From: Mytilus edulis
Taxonomy: Eukaryota; Mollusca; Bivalvia; Mytilida; Mytilidae
Assembly: GCF_963676685.1 (NCBI RefSeq)
Contig: NC_092354.1
Coordinates: 39,702,950-39,766,949, forward strand
DNA length: 64,000 nt
Direction of reading: 5' to 3'
Of this stretch, positions 12,510-24,400 are shown in pieces. Position 1 is the stretch's first letter. Each line of letters opens with the position of its first letter. The notes beneath the pieces were generated by a model that saw only the letters and a program-made list of their open reading frames with translations, was not told where the DNA came from and ran no database searches. A program made the translations under genes and the position numbers.

Positions 12510-13500
12510 TTGAATAATAATTATTCTGAAAATAAGATGTGGTATGATAAATGAGAAAACTATCCATCAGAGTTCAATTAAGTGATGTAAGCAATGCAAT
12601 TACTTATAAGGGGCCAATGATGACCTGTAAATAATGAGAAAACCCATACCTTATACATGATATAGGCATCTATGAAAGACACCACAAACAAAATTTGGAA
12701 CAAAACCATAATTCAAACTTCGAATATACCAGACTAATTTAATATAAAAAAAAAACAAGTTATGAAAAAACAAATATGACGACCGTGAACCAACATCAAC
12801 CACTGAATTATGTACAGGCTCCTGATTTTGGACGGGCAAAATATGGAAGGGTTGATATAAAGATAAGAATCGGTATAATTGCCAATGAAACTTTTTTCCA
12901 ATAGAGACAATGAGCAAACCCTATAATGCATAGTAATATATAACAAGCCATGAAATAACAAATGTAAAACAATTCAAAAGGGACATGGCGTCATTTAAAA
13001 AGGGCATGGTGTCTATCCATACTAAACATGCTTGGGGGGAAACACCACAAAGGCGAAAGCTAAGTGCCTGATTTTTGCACAAAACAAAAAACAAATATGA
13101 TATATAGAAACAATTGACAACCACTGAATAACAGGCCCCTGACTTGGGACAGCCACTTACAAAATTTGGCATGGTTTAACGTGTTTGCTGGCGCCTAATC
13201 CTTCTCTAATTAAGAACAGTGGTGTAAGTGTCAGTTCAATATAAAAATATAAAAACTATAAAATCAGTTTCTGCTCTTTGGTCAGGTATTTTTGATACAT
13301 TCCCGTTTTCATTCTCAATTTTATTAATTAACTCATTAGAATGCAACAAAGCCGAAAAACAGCTACAAAAACACAGAACGGATGTGTCTGGACGAAATTC
13401 ATTCTTTAACTTTAACAAAAAAGACTCAACATTCAGATCTATTAGTAATCACAGTTACTGACAGCTAATTCAAAGCAAATATCAACTAATAAAATAAACA
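12510..13500. repeat. Diverged copies of the 'gatgtggtatgat' dispersed element
   Basis: Pieces with 'gatgtggtatgat', 'ccactgaa', 'cctgacttgggacag' and 'acagctaattcaaagc' occur in the same order as in the better copy at 28372-28940, with degenerate repetition. Reading frames here are accidental. Confidence 0.6.
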
Positions 13501-14714
13501 TTTTGTGAGCACCCAACCCACCCTAACCTGGAACACTGGTTTTAATAACAGCACAACATTTGTGTTAACATTTGTTGCAATTGGCTTAACTCGAAAGACT
13601 GCAACAAGGCACACAAAACAACTAATATGAAAATCATAGACACAAAGCACTGAAATAAGAGTTCTTACAAATTTAAATATTGAAATGAAAGTTTTATCAA
13701 AATGTACATAAACATGCTAAAATAACCATTGTATTGCTGTATTTCTCTTTTTTTATAATTTTTGAGTTTTGTGTATTTGTAGGTCAGACATCTTAGTTTT
13801 CGTGATCATCATTCAACAGTTCATTACTGACAGAAAACTTAAAGTTGATTTTTTTCTACATAGTGTGACTTGTTTCTTAATTTGACATGTAATGTGTTTT
13901 TTTCCTACATAAGAAAGAGAAAATTTCAACATAATGACTATAAACAAAAAGGAGTCATATCACCATGATCATACGTAATTATCAATTGAAAGAAGAGATG
14001 AATGAAAAAATATATTAGTATTTTGTTATCCAAATAAACTTGCTTTGTCCACTCATTTAAATCGCTCCATCCAATAAAGATGTACGGAAAAAGATTTTTG
14101 AAGAACAGATTGCAAAAATGTTTTGTCTAAGAATTGTAGGATTATTCTAGTGAATGAAATAATTTATTTACTTGACTCTTATAAACTGGACTGAATTATT
14201 GTACATAGCAAGCTGAAACAAGAAAAGTAACAGGAAAAGTGTTTATTTTATAAATTTGCAAATATAAACGTAATATTATGAACACCACAATAGTATAAGA
14301 TTCAAATCGTTTGCATATTCATGTATTGCAATGGAACTATAACAAAGAAAACGTTACTTCATGAAAAGTGTAAACTATTAAATGTGCTTTGTCAATTTAT
14401 TCAGTCAGAATATGAAATATTTTTTTCAGTTCTATTTTCCATAATAAAACAAACAAGACAAAGATTTCAAATCAATATGTCTTTCTTTTATTAAGACATG
14501 TCATCATTTTATTTCAGTTAAAGGATTTTATTTTTTTTTTCTTTACATAGTATTATACTTTCCAAAATAATAATAATCTTTATTGTCATATAAACAAATT
14601 AAAAACATGTTTGTGACAAAATAAAAAAAAAATACACTCATACATATATTATAAACGTTTTACTACCAAACTTAATTCATTGTAACATACACATTACTGT
14701 ATATATATAATTTG

Positions 14715-14875
14715 AATCCCATAGGATTTTTTTTTTGTCTCATAGGATAATTATAGTCCCATGGGATTTTTTTTGTCTCATGGGACTACAAATATTCCAT
14801 GGGACCCAAAAAAATCCTATGGGATTTTAACCAAGGGATAATGGTCGATCCCATGGGATATTGAAAATCCCCTGT
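14715..14875. repeat. Cluster of 'tcccatggga' palindromes
   Basis: At least seven copies of 'tcccatggga' or 'tcccatagga' variants occur in both orientations, separated by T-runs and short spacers. The cluster could form many alternative hairpins. No coding potential is seen. Confidence 0.75.
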
Positions 14876-15129
14876 TTTTCTAAATCAAATTACAAAATAT
14901 ATATAATCAAATTACAAAATATATATAAATATATATAATAATAACAACAGAAAAGCAATGAAATTATTGAATCCCATGTAAATCCGCACATTTTGGTTAT
15001 ATACACGACACTGTAGGTGTAAGGAGAGGCGGCGGCGGATTTGCAAATGAGTGTTTTGCAAATTAAAAGTGTCAAGTGTTCTATCTATAATAATATAATA
15101 TTCAAGATATATTTATTCTGATTATAAGT

Positions 15130-15530
15130 TAACCAAAAACTGCAAAATTTCCTTAAAATTACCAATTCAGGGGCACCTAACAATGGGTTGTCAATTTGTC
15201 TGAAAATATCAGGCCTGATAAACAAATTTACACCATGTCAGATTTGCTCTAAATGCTTTGGTTTTAGAGATATAAGCCAAAACATTTTACCTCAATGTTC
15301 TATTTTTAGCCATGGCGGCCATCTTGGTTGGTTGGCCGGGTCATCGGACACATTTTTTTAAACTAGATACCCCAATGATGATTGTGGCCAAGTTTGGTTA
15401 ATTTTGGCCCAGTAGTTTCAGAGGAGAAGATTTTTGTAAAAGTTAACGGACGACGGACGCTAAATGATGAGAAAAGCAGGGTGGGGGTGAATTTTCCATA
15501 CATGGTATGGTTTTCAACACAGAGAGAAAA
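15130..15530. repeat. Dispersed bivalve-type repeat
   Basis: It contains 'ggccatcttggttggttggc', 'ggccaagtttggttaatttt' and 'ggcccagtagtttcagagga', a word order I recognise as a common non-coding repeat in mollusc genomes. That recognition comes from memory and was not searched. Confidence 0.55.
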
Positions 15531-15794
15531 TCTCGCATTATACAAATAATATACTTACCATTGCTGAATTGTACTTAAAACATTTACCAGACATCTTCCC
15601 TTGCCCTTTTCTTCACCATTTGTTGAATTTTCGAACATCCATGTACCTTCCTGACTTAGGGGAGGTCAAATTCGCTTAATTACCTATAGTATAACAAGAA
15701 ATCCATTTCATAATTACAGTAACTATTTTCATATACAATTACAGACACAGTATGTGTTCATGAGAAATTCAAAATAAAGACAATAGATATTAGA

Positions 15795-16100
15795 ATATGT
15801 GATATGAGTGCCAATGAGACAACTCTCCATCAAAGTCTCAATTTATAAAAGTAAACCATTATAGGTCAAAGTACGGTCTTCAACACAGAGCCTTGGCTCA
15901 CACCACACAGCAAGCTATAAACATCCCCAAAAAATACAAGTGTAAAACCCTTCAAACTGGAAAACCAACGGTCTAATCTATATAAAAAACGAGAAACGAG
16001 AAACACTTATGAAACACATCAACAAACGACAACTACTGAACATGAGATTCCTGACTTAGGACAGGTGCAAACAATTGCAACGGGTTTAAACGTTTAAATG
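15795..16100 (+). repeat. Copy of the 'gatgtggtatgat' dispersed element
   Basis: It shows the ordered blocks 'ccaatgagacaactctccat', 'aagtacggtcttcaacacag', 'aacaaacgacaac' and 'cctgacttaggacagg'. It is non-coding and diverged. Confidence 0.7.
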
Positions 16101-16889
16101 GTACCAAACCTTCACCCTTATCTGTAAAGTTAAAACAAAACAACAAATTGGGAAGATCATGGTACATGCAATGACTTTTAGCGATCTTAACCAAGTTTTT
16201 CAATCTCGATCAATGATAAAGCAAAGAGTACCAAAAGAATGTACAAGAAGCTCCGTAGGCAGCTAATTTTTATTATTGATATAACATATAAGTCATCACT
16301 TAAAAATGTTTTTGTTCGAGGAGCATCAGATCAATTTATTATGGAGAATCTGAAAACCGTTTTGTATGTGTCAGTCAGGTTAACGTTTTTTTTGTGTAAT
16401 AATTTCAAAGTCGATCTGTTGTTTGAAGATATTTATTCTAAGTGAAAACAAGACATCCACTCCTCGCAGAAAGACTGCTATGCATCACAGCAATCCCGTA
16501 CGTTTTTAAAAGCTTGCAAAGATGACAAAAATCTTCACTGAAAAACTCAGTACAAGTATTTCGAAAAAAAAATTCTGACATATAACGTATCATTTACTCC
16601 TTTTAAATAAAAACTTTACATGACTTAATAGTTTATGTACAGTAAATCACTATTACAATGTATGTAATGCCAACGTTATTTTGAAAGGAGTGATTACTTA
16701 ACATTTGTGCCCCATAAACTATAGGGCTATGTGATTTCATTTTGTCATGTTTCTGCATTGAACTGCAATTGTCAATCAAATTGTCGTGTATTGAGTTTGT
16801 AATAAATAACGAGATACACATTTAAACATAATCACTCATAATAAGGTAAATGTTGTGTTACTCAGGTATTGTTATGTTATCTTCTAATA

Positions 16890-16965
16890 ATTTAATTTTG
16901 GATGTAAAGCGTCTTCTGATTGGCTGACGTTATTTTGTTATGAGCCCATATTACAAATCTAGTAG
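16890..16965. repeat. Partial copy of the CRE-bearing repeat
   Basis: It begins 'taatttaattttggatgtaa' like the copies at 3385 and 63725 but ends before the TGACGTCA part. Confidence 0.65.
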
Positions 16966-17238
16966 AGGGTCTGGTTTATGTTTTATGATTTGAAAAGTAT
17001 GGGAAATACATTTTAAGATGAAATAATTACATTAGATGTATGTTTCATTATGATACTTTATTCTGATTGGCTAACTGCACATCACGTGTTATTCCGTAAG
17101 CAATTGCATTGCTCAATAAAACTTTTCATTCATGATAACACGTGGTCCCACAATAAAGTGCACAGGTGTATTAAATAAAACAGTAATAAAATTCGTGTTT
17201 TCATGATCATTGCTAAAAACATGTAATTATAAATATTT

Positions 17239-17378
17239 AATGCTTCTTTTTGTAACTTCATAGCGTTGTAAAAGCGTTGACCGTGCGCACATTTTTAGTA
17301 TGAAGCGCTTCTGCGCTTCATACAAAATGTACTAGGTCAACGCTTTTACACCTCAATGAAGTTACAAAAAGAAGCATT
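17239..17378. mobile_element. Palindromic MITE-like element
   Basis: Arms 17239-17282 and 17335-17378 are near-perfect reverse complements, beginning 'aatgcttctttttgtaactt'. The loop itself contains 'gaagcgcttctgcgcttc', so the element folds almost end to end. It has no reading frame. Confidence 0.75.
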
Positions 17379-18067
17379 CAATTCTTAATTGGTAAAATTT
17401 GTACATCCATCATTCACAAATCATATGTTAAAGAATGACGACTACATCCGCTATTACAAAGATAACTTTTTAAAACGATATTTTAGCCTGGTCACTAACC
17501 AGGCAGGACTCAACCGGAAACCTTGTCACTCTGTACGGACATTATAGTATACAATTTTAGATATATACAAATGAAATTATTTGTGTGAAGTAAAACATAA
17601 CAAAATGAATGATTATCGAGTATGTGATAAGTTTATGTCAAGTATATACTCCCTAAAGTGTCGATCGAAAAAGCAAGAACTTTTCCTTTCATATATCATT
17701 TATATTATTTTTTCCAATGAATAAACATGTAATATCCTTCGATTTCAAATCATATTGATGCATTGAGATGAAAGAGAACTTAACTAAATTATTTATAATT
17801 TAAAAGGACAGAAAAGGCAAATCATCACCAAAGCGAATTGAGATATCGACAAAACCTATATTTGCTAACTTTATACAATATGGAAATACAAGTTCATATA
17901 TTATTAATTTTTTTTTTCATGAAATTCTCTTTTATTTTGGATTTTTCCGTTTATAGTTAAAAACAACTGTTCTGAATATTTCTAGTTTTGAAGCTATTGC
18001 AATATAGTCGAGTAATTTATGTGACGTATTACACTGTAGCGTGATGCACCCAAAGAAATAGATAGAT

Positions 18068-18412
18068 ATGAAGGAAGTGACGTCATTGTTGCTTTTACAA
18101 AGTGTGATGTTAACATGTTCTTGGTCGTTATATGATGTTTGTGACGCAGATGATAACAAATGTCAAAATCCGCAAATCCTAACACCAGGGGAGATAACTT
18201 ATGGACAATGTTATCACCACGCTGCACTTCGTAGATTACTGAAAGTTAGTTTTCTAGCTTGTCTCAAAGAATGTATGAAAACGTCGACTTGTTCTAACGT
18301 TAGTTACAGGCGTGACTGGAAAATGTGCGATATCAATGGAAATATAAACTCGGAAGTGGAACTTGTTCAAAAACATGGATGCTTTTCGTCCAACATATCT
18401 TCGTGGTCAAAG
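18068..18412 (+). CDS. Gene B exon 1: signal peptide and PAN-like module
   Basis: It encodes 115 residues from the ATG at 18068. A Leu-rich leader is followed by a Cys-rich module with C-L-K-E-C-M-K-T-S-T-C. The donor GTAAGT starts at 18413. The open frame runs on to 18625, but the intron call is supported by gene A's identical exon length and by the good donor. Confidence 0.8.
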
Positions 18413-21400
18413 GTAAGTCTGTTCACTGATTATGTAATATTATTAAAAAGTAACATCATGAATTTAATAAAACCCCGCGGGAAATTTAAAACGGAAAGTC
18501 CCTTGTCAAATGGCAAAATCAAACGTTCAAACACATCAAACGAATATATAACAACCGTTAAGTTCCTGACATGGTTGAGATATTTTCTGAAGAAAATGGT
18601 GGATTATATATACCTGGTTTTATAGCTAGCTAAACCTCTTTTTTTTTTCTTTTTTTAACAACAAATATATTCTTTAATCTAACGATTGTTTGTTACAACT
18701 ATACTTCACTGTCCCAGAGCCAGGGGAATTTTCCTGGAAATAATCAGAATATAATATACAAAATTGCATAAACTTTGACTATATATCAAGTATTCTTTTA
18801 AATCAATTTATTCAAATGTATGAAAATACATTTTGAGAAATTATTTTGCTTTCGTTCATAGCCCTTCTTACTTCCTTTATAAACAATTCATACACATCTA
18901 ATCATTTCAGTTTTTGCTTTGAAACATAGTACACATGTATGACATAAAAATGCTAAAACCTAAAACTGTCAAAAAAATTTTAAAACCATAAAAACTCTGA
19001 TCTGATATTTTGTATCAAAATACAATATGTTCACCATGTTTACCTGACATCTTATTTTTAAAATAGAGTTGTACAAGAATTTGTTCCATTTCATCCGAAA
19101 AATCTTTTAAAAAGAACATGTATGAATGGTTTTACGCTAGTTATGTTTTGGGGCCCTTTTCTTCCTTTGTTATAGAAAAATGTAAGTAATAGTCTTCTTC
19201 TAGATCTGTTTTGCATTGCAAATGACATTTACTTTTATTATAAATGTTTCTTTTAAATAACAACTGCTATGTTGGAATTACATAGTTAAACAGTTTCAAT
19301 CTAAACATTTTCACCTTTTTCTCTCTAAATTGAGGTATAACTGTTTAGCTATACAGTAAATTTTGGTGTCAATTAACATATAGAATCTTACTTATAGTCA
19401 GTATGAATTTTCGGCCTAATTTCTACATTTTCAAAACGTTTTTTGATAGCTGTTATTCAAAGTTATAACATTTCAAAAACATTTAAAAGGATTTATGTTA
19501 TTCAGAACTTAGTTGGCAAATGTTCTACGCATACTTGTGCAGAGGGATACAAATGTGTTTTGAAAGGAGAAGTAATAACATGTGTAATAGCGTGTAAGTA
19601 TCAGGTAGAAGAGATACATTTCATGGGTTAGAACCCAAATATTTTGTTGTTAGGCCTTATTTAGAGTATTTTTTAATTGTTTTATTTACTCGGCTATATA
19701 TGGATGTATTTTGGTGAGGTTTTGTGTCAGATGTTCCTGCTCCATGTGTTTTTACCATACGATACAAGGACAAATTTTCTGCCACATAAAAGACTAAAAT
19801 GCTCATAAAAGGTCATTTTCCAAATTATTAAGCAGATTTTTTTTTTTTTTATTTAATTTGAGAACCAAATAATACCAATGCAAATATAAGGGAAAAGTCC
19901 GAGTCAGCCTTTTCCCGCCATATTTAAAAATAAAAAATCTCGAAAAGAAGCTCCATGACCATGTTCCGTAACTAATGCTCTTCTAAAAATTGTGTATTAT
20001 TGATTTTTTTTTAATTTCTTGAATAAGTACATCCTTACGCGTATTTACAGTTTACAGAAACAACTTTTTCTTTGTATATGTTGTAACCTACTATTAGGAA
20101 ACTAATATAATGTAGATGCTTAACAAAGAGTTAAATGAGTCATGGTAATGAAACATATTTCATTGTATATTAAAAGTTGTAATGTTTAAATAGGAACGCA
20201 CAATCCATAGTTTTTATTGAGGATGTTCAAAAAATAGGAAATAAATTTATCATTTAAGATCAATATAACGCCTTAATGAAATAATTGAATACCAAAAAAA
20301 AAAAAATACGTTGTAAAACATTGTAATTTTTTTTAGATTGTACTGGAAGACCATTTGCTGTAAATGCTGAACTGGACGAACCATTTGGACTTTCGAGAGA
20401 CGTAGGACACGGCATGAAGCATATGTGTACAAAAAGGATAAAAATGATTGGAACACCTTTTGCTGTCTGTCTCAAAACTGGACAATGGAAATCTATGTTT
20501 ATTTGTGGTAAGGCATATCCTACAGACGTGTACATTTTATCTTTCTTCCAACTGAGCCATAGCAACACCTGCATTAATTGATAACAATTATTTTTCACTG
20601 TCCGATATTTGTTAATGTGTCATATCTTTCTTTAAAGTTTTTTGTTTGTGCCGTAAATGTTATAAAATCAAAAGCTTTTTATACCACTTTGCATACACGT
20701 ACTGTTACTGATATTGGACAATCTTGCTATGGATGCGACATTCATACAAGTGAGAGGTTTATTCAGCTATAAAACCAGGCTCAATCAACTATTTTCAGCA
20801 TTAAAAAATGCCTGTACTATGTCAGGAATATGACAGTTTTTATTCATTCGTTTAATGTGTTTGAGCTTTTAATTTTGATTTTTTCCCTTTTGGTGCCTAT
20901 AAAGTGCGAAACGAAGTAGAGAAGAAACGAAACGAAACGAAACGAAACGAAAAGAAAAGAAACGAAACGAAATCAAATTACGGATCATTTGAATTCTTTT
21001 GTTTTATCTTTCTAAATATTATCCTCTTTTTAACCAATACTAAAATTAAAGGTTAATAACTGTAACTAAACTGCGCAATGATAATATAACAGGAGATAGT
21101 ATGATTGCGACTGAGGCAGCTATATCCAACATTGATCAAAACGACGCGGATGTGAGCAGCCATGTCACCGTACGGTCTTCAACAATGTGAAGCTATAGGT
21201 AGTCAAGTATAGAGAAGTACAGGGGTAATATATCCGATACTCCGAAAGATGTAGAGAACACACAGGGGTAATATATCCGATACTCCGAAAGATATAGAGA
21301 ACACACAGGGGTTATATATCCGATACTCCGAAAGATATAGAGAACACACAGGGGTAATATATCCGATACTCCGAAAGATATAGAGAAGACACAGGGGTAA

Positions 21401-24400
21401 TATATCCGATATTCCGAAAGATATAAAGAAGCCACAGGGGTAATATATCCGATACTCCGAAAGATATAGAGAACACATATATAAAACAATATAGCAATGT
21501 ATAGATCAATCTGAATTCGATATGAAAACAAAACAACCAACAAATAAATTTCATAAAGTATCGATTAAAGCTTAATATGTAAATTTCTGAAAGCTATTTC
21601 AAAGAGAATTACAACTACAATATGCAGTTTTCAGCTGATTTATACACGTCCAACAGATTATTCTACAGTCAGACAAATAGAGAAAGCTTTACCTGTTTAT
21701 GCAAAAAAGTATTAGTATCGAAGATATTTAGAGGTTTCTGATTAATATTATCATTTATTATTTTACAGCGCGGCATAGTTCATAGGTAGAACTATGATAT
21801 CATCGAATACCAAATTTATCTTGAGCACTTTAATTGCACTGCATTCTTCTATATCTTGAAAAGATAACAGAAATGAGAGGGGGGGGGGTCTGGTCTTTTC
21901 ATGTTGACCGGGTGTCTTTTTTTAACGCTACGCGGACAGATTATTGTGTTCATGTACAATGTAGACAAATTATTTTAGATTTTTTTAATTTTTTTTATTT
22001 GAAAAATGTTGGCAAGATTTTTATTTCTTTTAATCCAAGTGCTGGATATTTTTTTCTAAAAAAGACCCCCCCCCCCCCTTATAAAGTCAAATGGTCCGTG
22101 CCTAATCGTGTCTGTCTAGTAAAACATATAGAGTTCATAATCAAATATTATATATTGTGTTTAAGCCGTTCCTAAACCACAGCTTGTTAACGTTTACGCT
22201 GAATTTCACGGGTTATTTTCTCAACTTTACAAGAATTTGTATCAAACTAGACAATAAATAATATTTACAATTATAATCGGCTTAATATTCAATTTGATTT
22301 CAATTTTATTCCTATTTCGTTTCATTTCGCTTCGTTTCGTTTCTTTTCGTTTTGTTTCTTTTCGCTTCGTTTCGTTTCTATTTCGTTTCGTTCCTTTTCT
22401 TTTCGTTTCTATTTTGTTTCGCACTTTATATGCACCTTCTCGTTTTGAATATTCACATGGATAAAACCAAAATCCAAGATAAAAAAAAGCTGACAAAAAT
22501 CCAAAAACATGACAAGTGAACTTCCTTGAGTAAAGATTCATTAAGTACAAAAAGTAATAAGATTAAGATTATTCTAATTGCAGTTTTATTATATGTATTT
22601 TATATCAATAAAGAAGAAGGATCTCTAGTTTCTCATCACAAGCCAACTGGTCAGAGCTCTATTTTCTGTGCTGAGGGATACCTATGCGAACCAGAAGCAG
22701 GGGTGGACGGAATTAAACAGCTCACCAACATCTTCCATACAAAACGGGAACTGGAACCTTTTTGGTGGGTCAATCTCGGACAGGTGTATACGGTACTAAA
22801 GGTGGTCAGTACGAATCGGATGCATAGCTGTTGTGGTAAGTAATATACTATGTTATAAGACAGGTTTATGTATATTGATAATACTTTGATCCACCAGGAG
22901 CGCATAGAACGATCAATCCACCAGGAGCGCATACAGCGCATAACCACATAGAACCAATACAAAGTAGCAAAGTCAATGCAATATGAAGTTGTCATCTTAA
23001 ATTTATCAGCGGTGTATAAAAGGAACGTAAAACGTTAATTATATGCTGAAAATCCTTCTAGGATCGAATTCTGACTATGAAGCGGATAGACGTTGTTACC
23101 TAAGGTATTTCAAATTTCTAAATTTAGCATCTGTGTATGCTTAAAAAGCGCATCAAGATCGAATCACCGACTATTAAGATAGTTTACTTAGCAATTTACC
23201 AGCATTTTTATCATTAGAAATGAGAATCGAAATAGGAAATGTGTCAAAGAGACAACAACCCGACCATAGAACAGACAACAGCAGAAGGTCACCAACAGGT
23301 CTTCAATACAGTGAGAAATTCCCGCACTCGAATGCGTCCTTCAGCTGGCCCCTAATCAAATATTTATACTAATTTAGAGATATTCGCGCCATACTCAAGT
23401 CCAAATTGTACACAAGAAACTGAAATTTAAAATAATACATGACTAACAAAGGTTATAGGCTCCTGACTTGGGACAGGCGCAAAATGCGGCGGGGTTAACA
23501 TGTTTATAAGATCTCAACCCTCCCCCTATACATATAGCCAATGTAGAAAAGAAAACGCATAACAATACGCAAATTTAAATTCAGTTCAAGAGAAGTCCGA
23601 GTCTGATGTCAAAGAAAATAAACAAATTGACAATAATACATAAATGACAACAGACTACTATAAAACTATTTAAAAACTTAATGTTTATTATATCTGTAAG
23701 ATCATGACATATGCTATACATAGTTTAATAGATAGACTTTATTGAATACTTCCTTTAGGTATTCAAGAACTAATTTAAGGGATACTTAATAAAAGATGTA
23801 GGTTGAATACATTGTTAACAGCAAATGTGCATTAAAAGTTGATTGATTAAAAAACATCGGAATGTTGTTGTTGTTGTGTTTTGTTTCGTTATCATATTTG
23901 ACACTTTCTTTAACTCTGTATGTAATATTTCTAAAATATTCATTCTTCAAAGATATTTTATTCTCTTATTTTAAAAGTTAAGTTTGATATTGGGACTCGA
24001 GAGGGTTAACAAATGTAGTTTCATTACAAATTGTGCCTGAAACCCCTTCTTTTCTTTTCACAATGTTCATATACTTTCAGATTATATCAGTGTTATTTTG
24101 AACCTGCATTAACATTTTTAACCAAGTCTCTTATTGTAGTCCTCTTCAATGTAGTATGTGCTCTCTCTCCATCAATTCATTTAAAATCCCACGGTGTATG
24201 TCAAGATGAAATGCAAATTGAATTTAAGCATACTTTATATAAGGGATGTTAACGAGTACTCGAGTATTCGAGTGACACTCGATGGTACCGAGTAAATTTT
24301 ACCAAAACGATACTCAACTAATCGGTTTCCTGTTAGAATAAATCAGAACGAACATAGGTTATGAACAAGAGCATCTTTCCAAGATTTGCACTTTAGCCTA

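Larger units (their letters stand above)
7092..18067. other. Divergent intergenic region between genes A and B
   Basis: About 11 kb separates the two ATGs, which point away from each other. I see only repeats (listed separately) and unstructured AT-rich sequence. No exon with convincing splice sites and a recognisable protein was found. Promoters of both genes must lie at the two ends, but no clear TATA box can be assigned. Confidence 0.55.

Noticed and set aside
21193..21554. Overlapping minus-strand frames of 80-116 codons with repeated I-G-Y-I-T-P-V type peptides
   Set aside because: They are the 43-bp minisatellite read in three frames; 43 is not a multiple of three, so all frames stay open by chance.
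22242..22550. Minus-strand 102-codon frame rich in K-R-K-E-T
   Set aside because: It is a translation of the (TTTCG)n array, not a gene.
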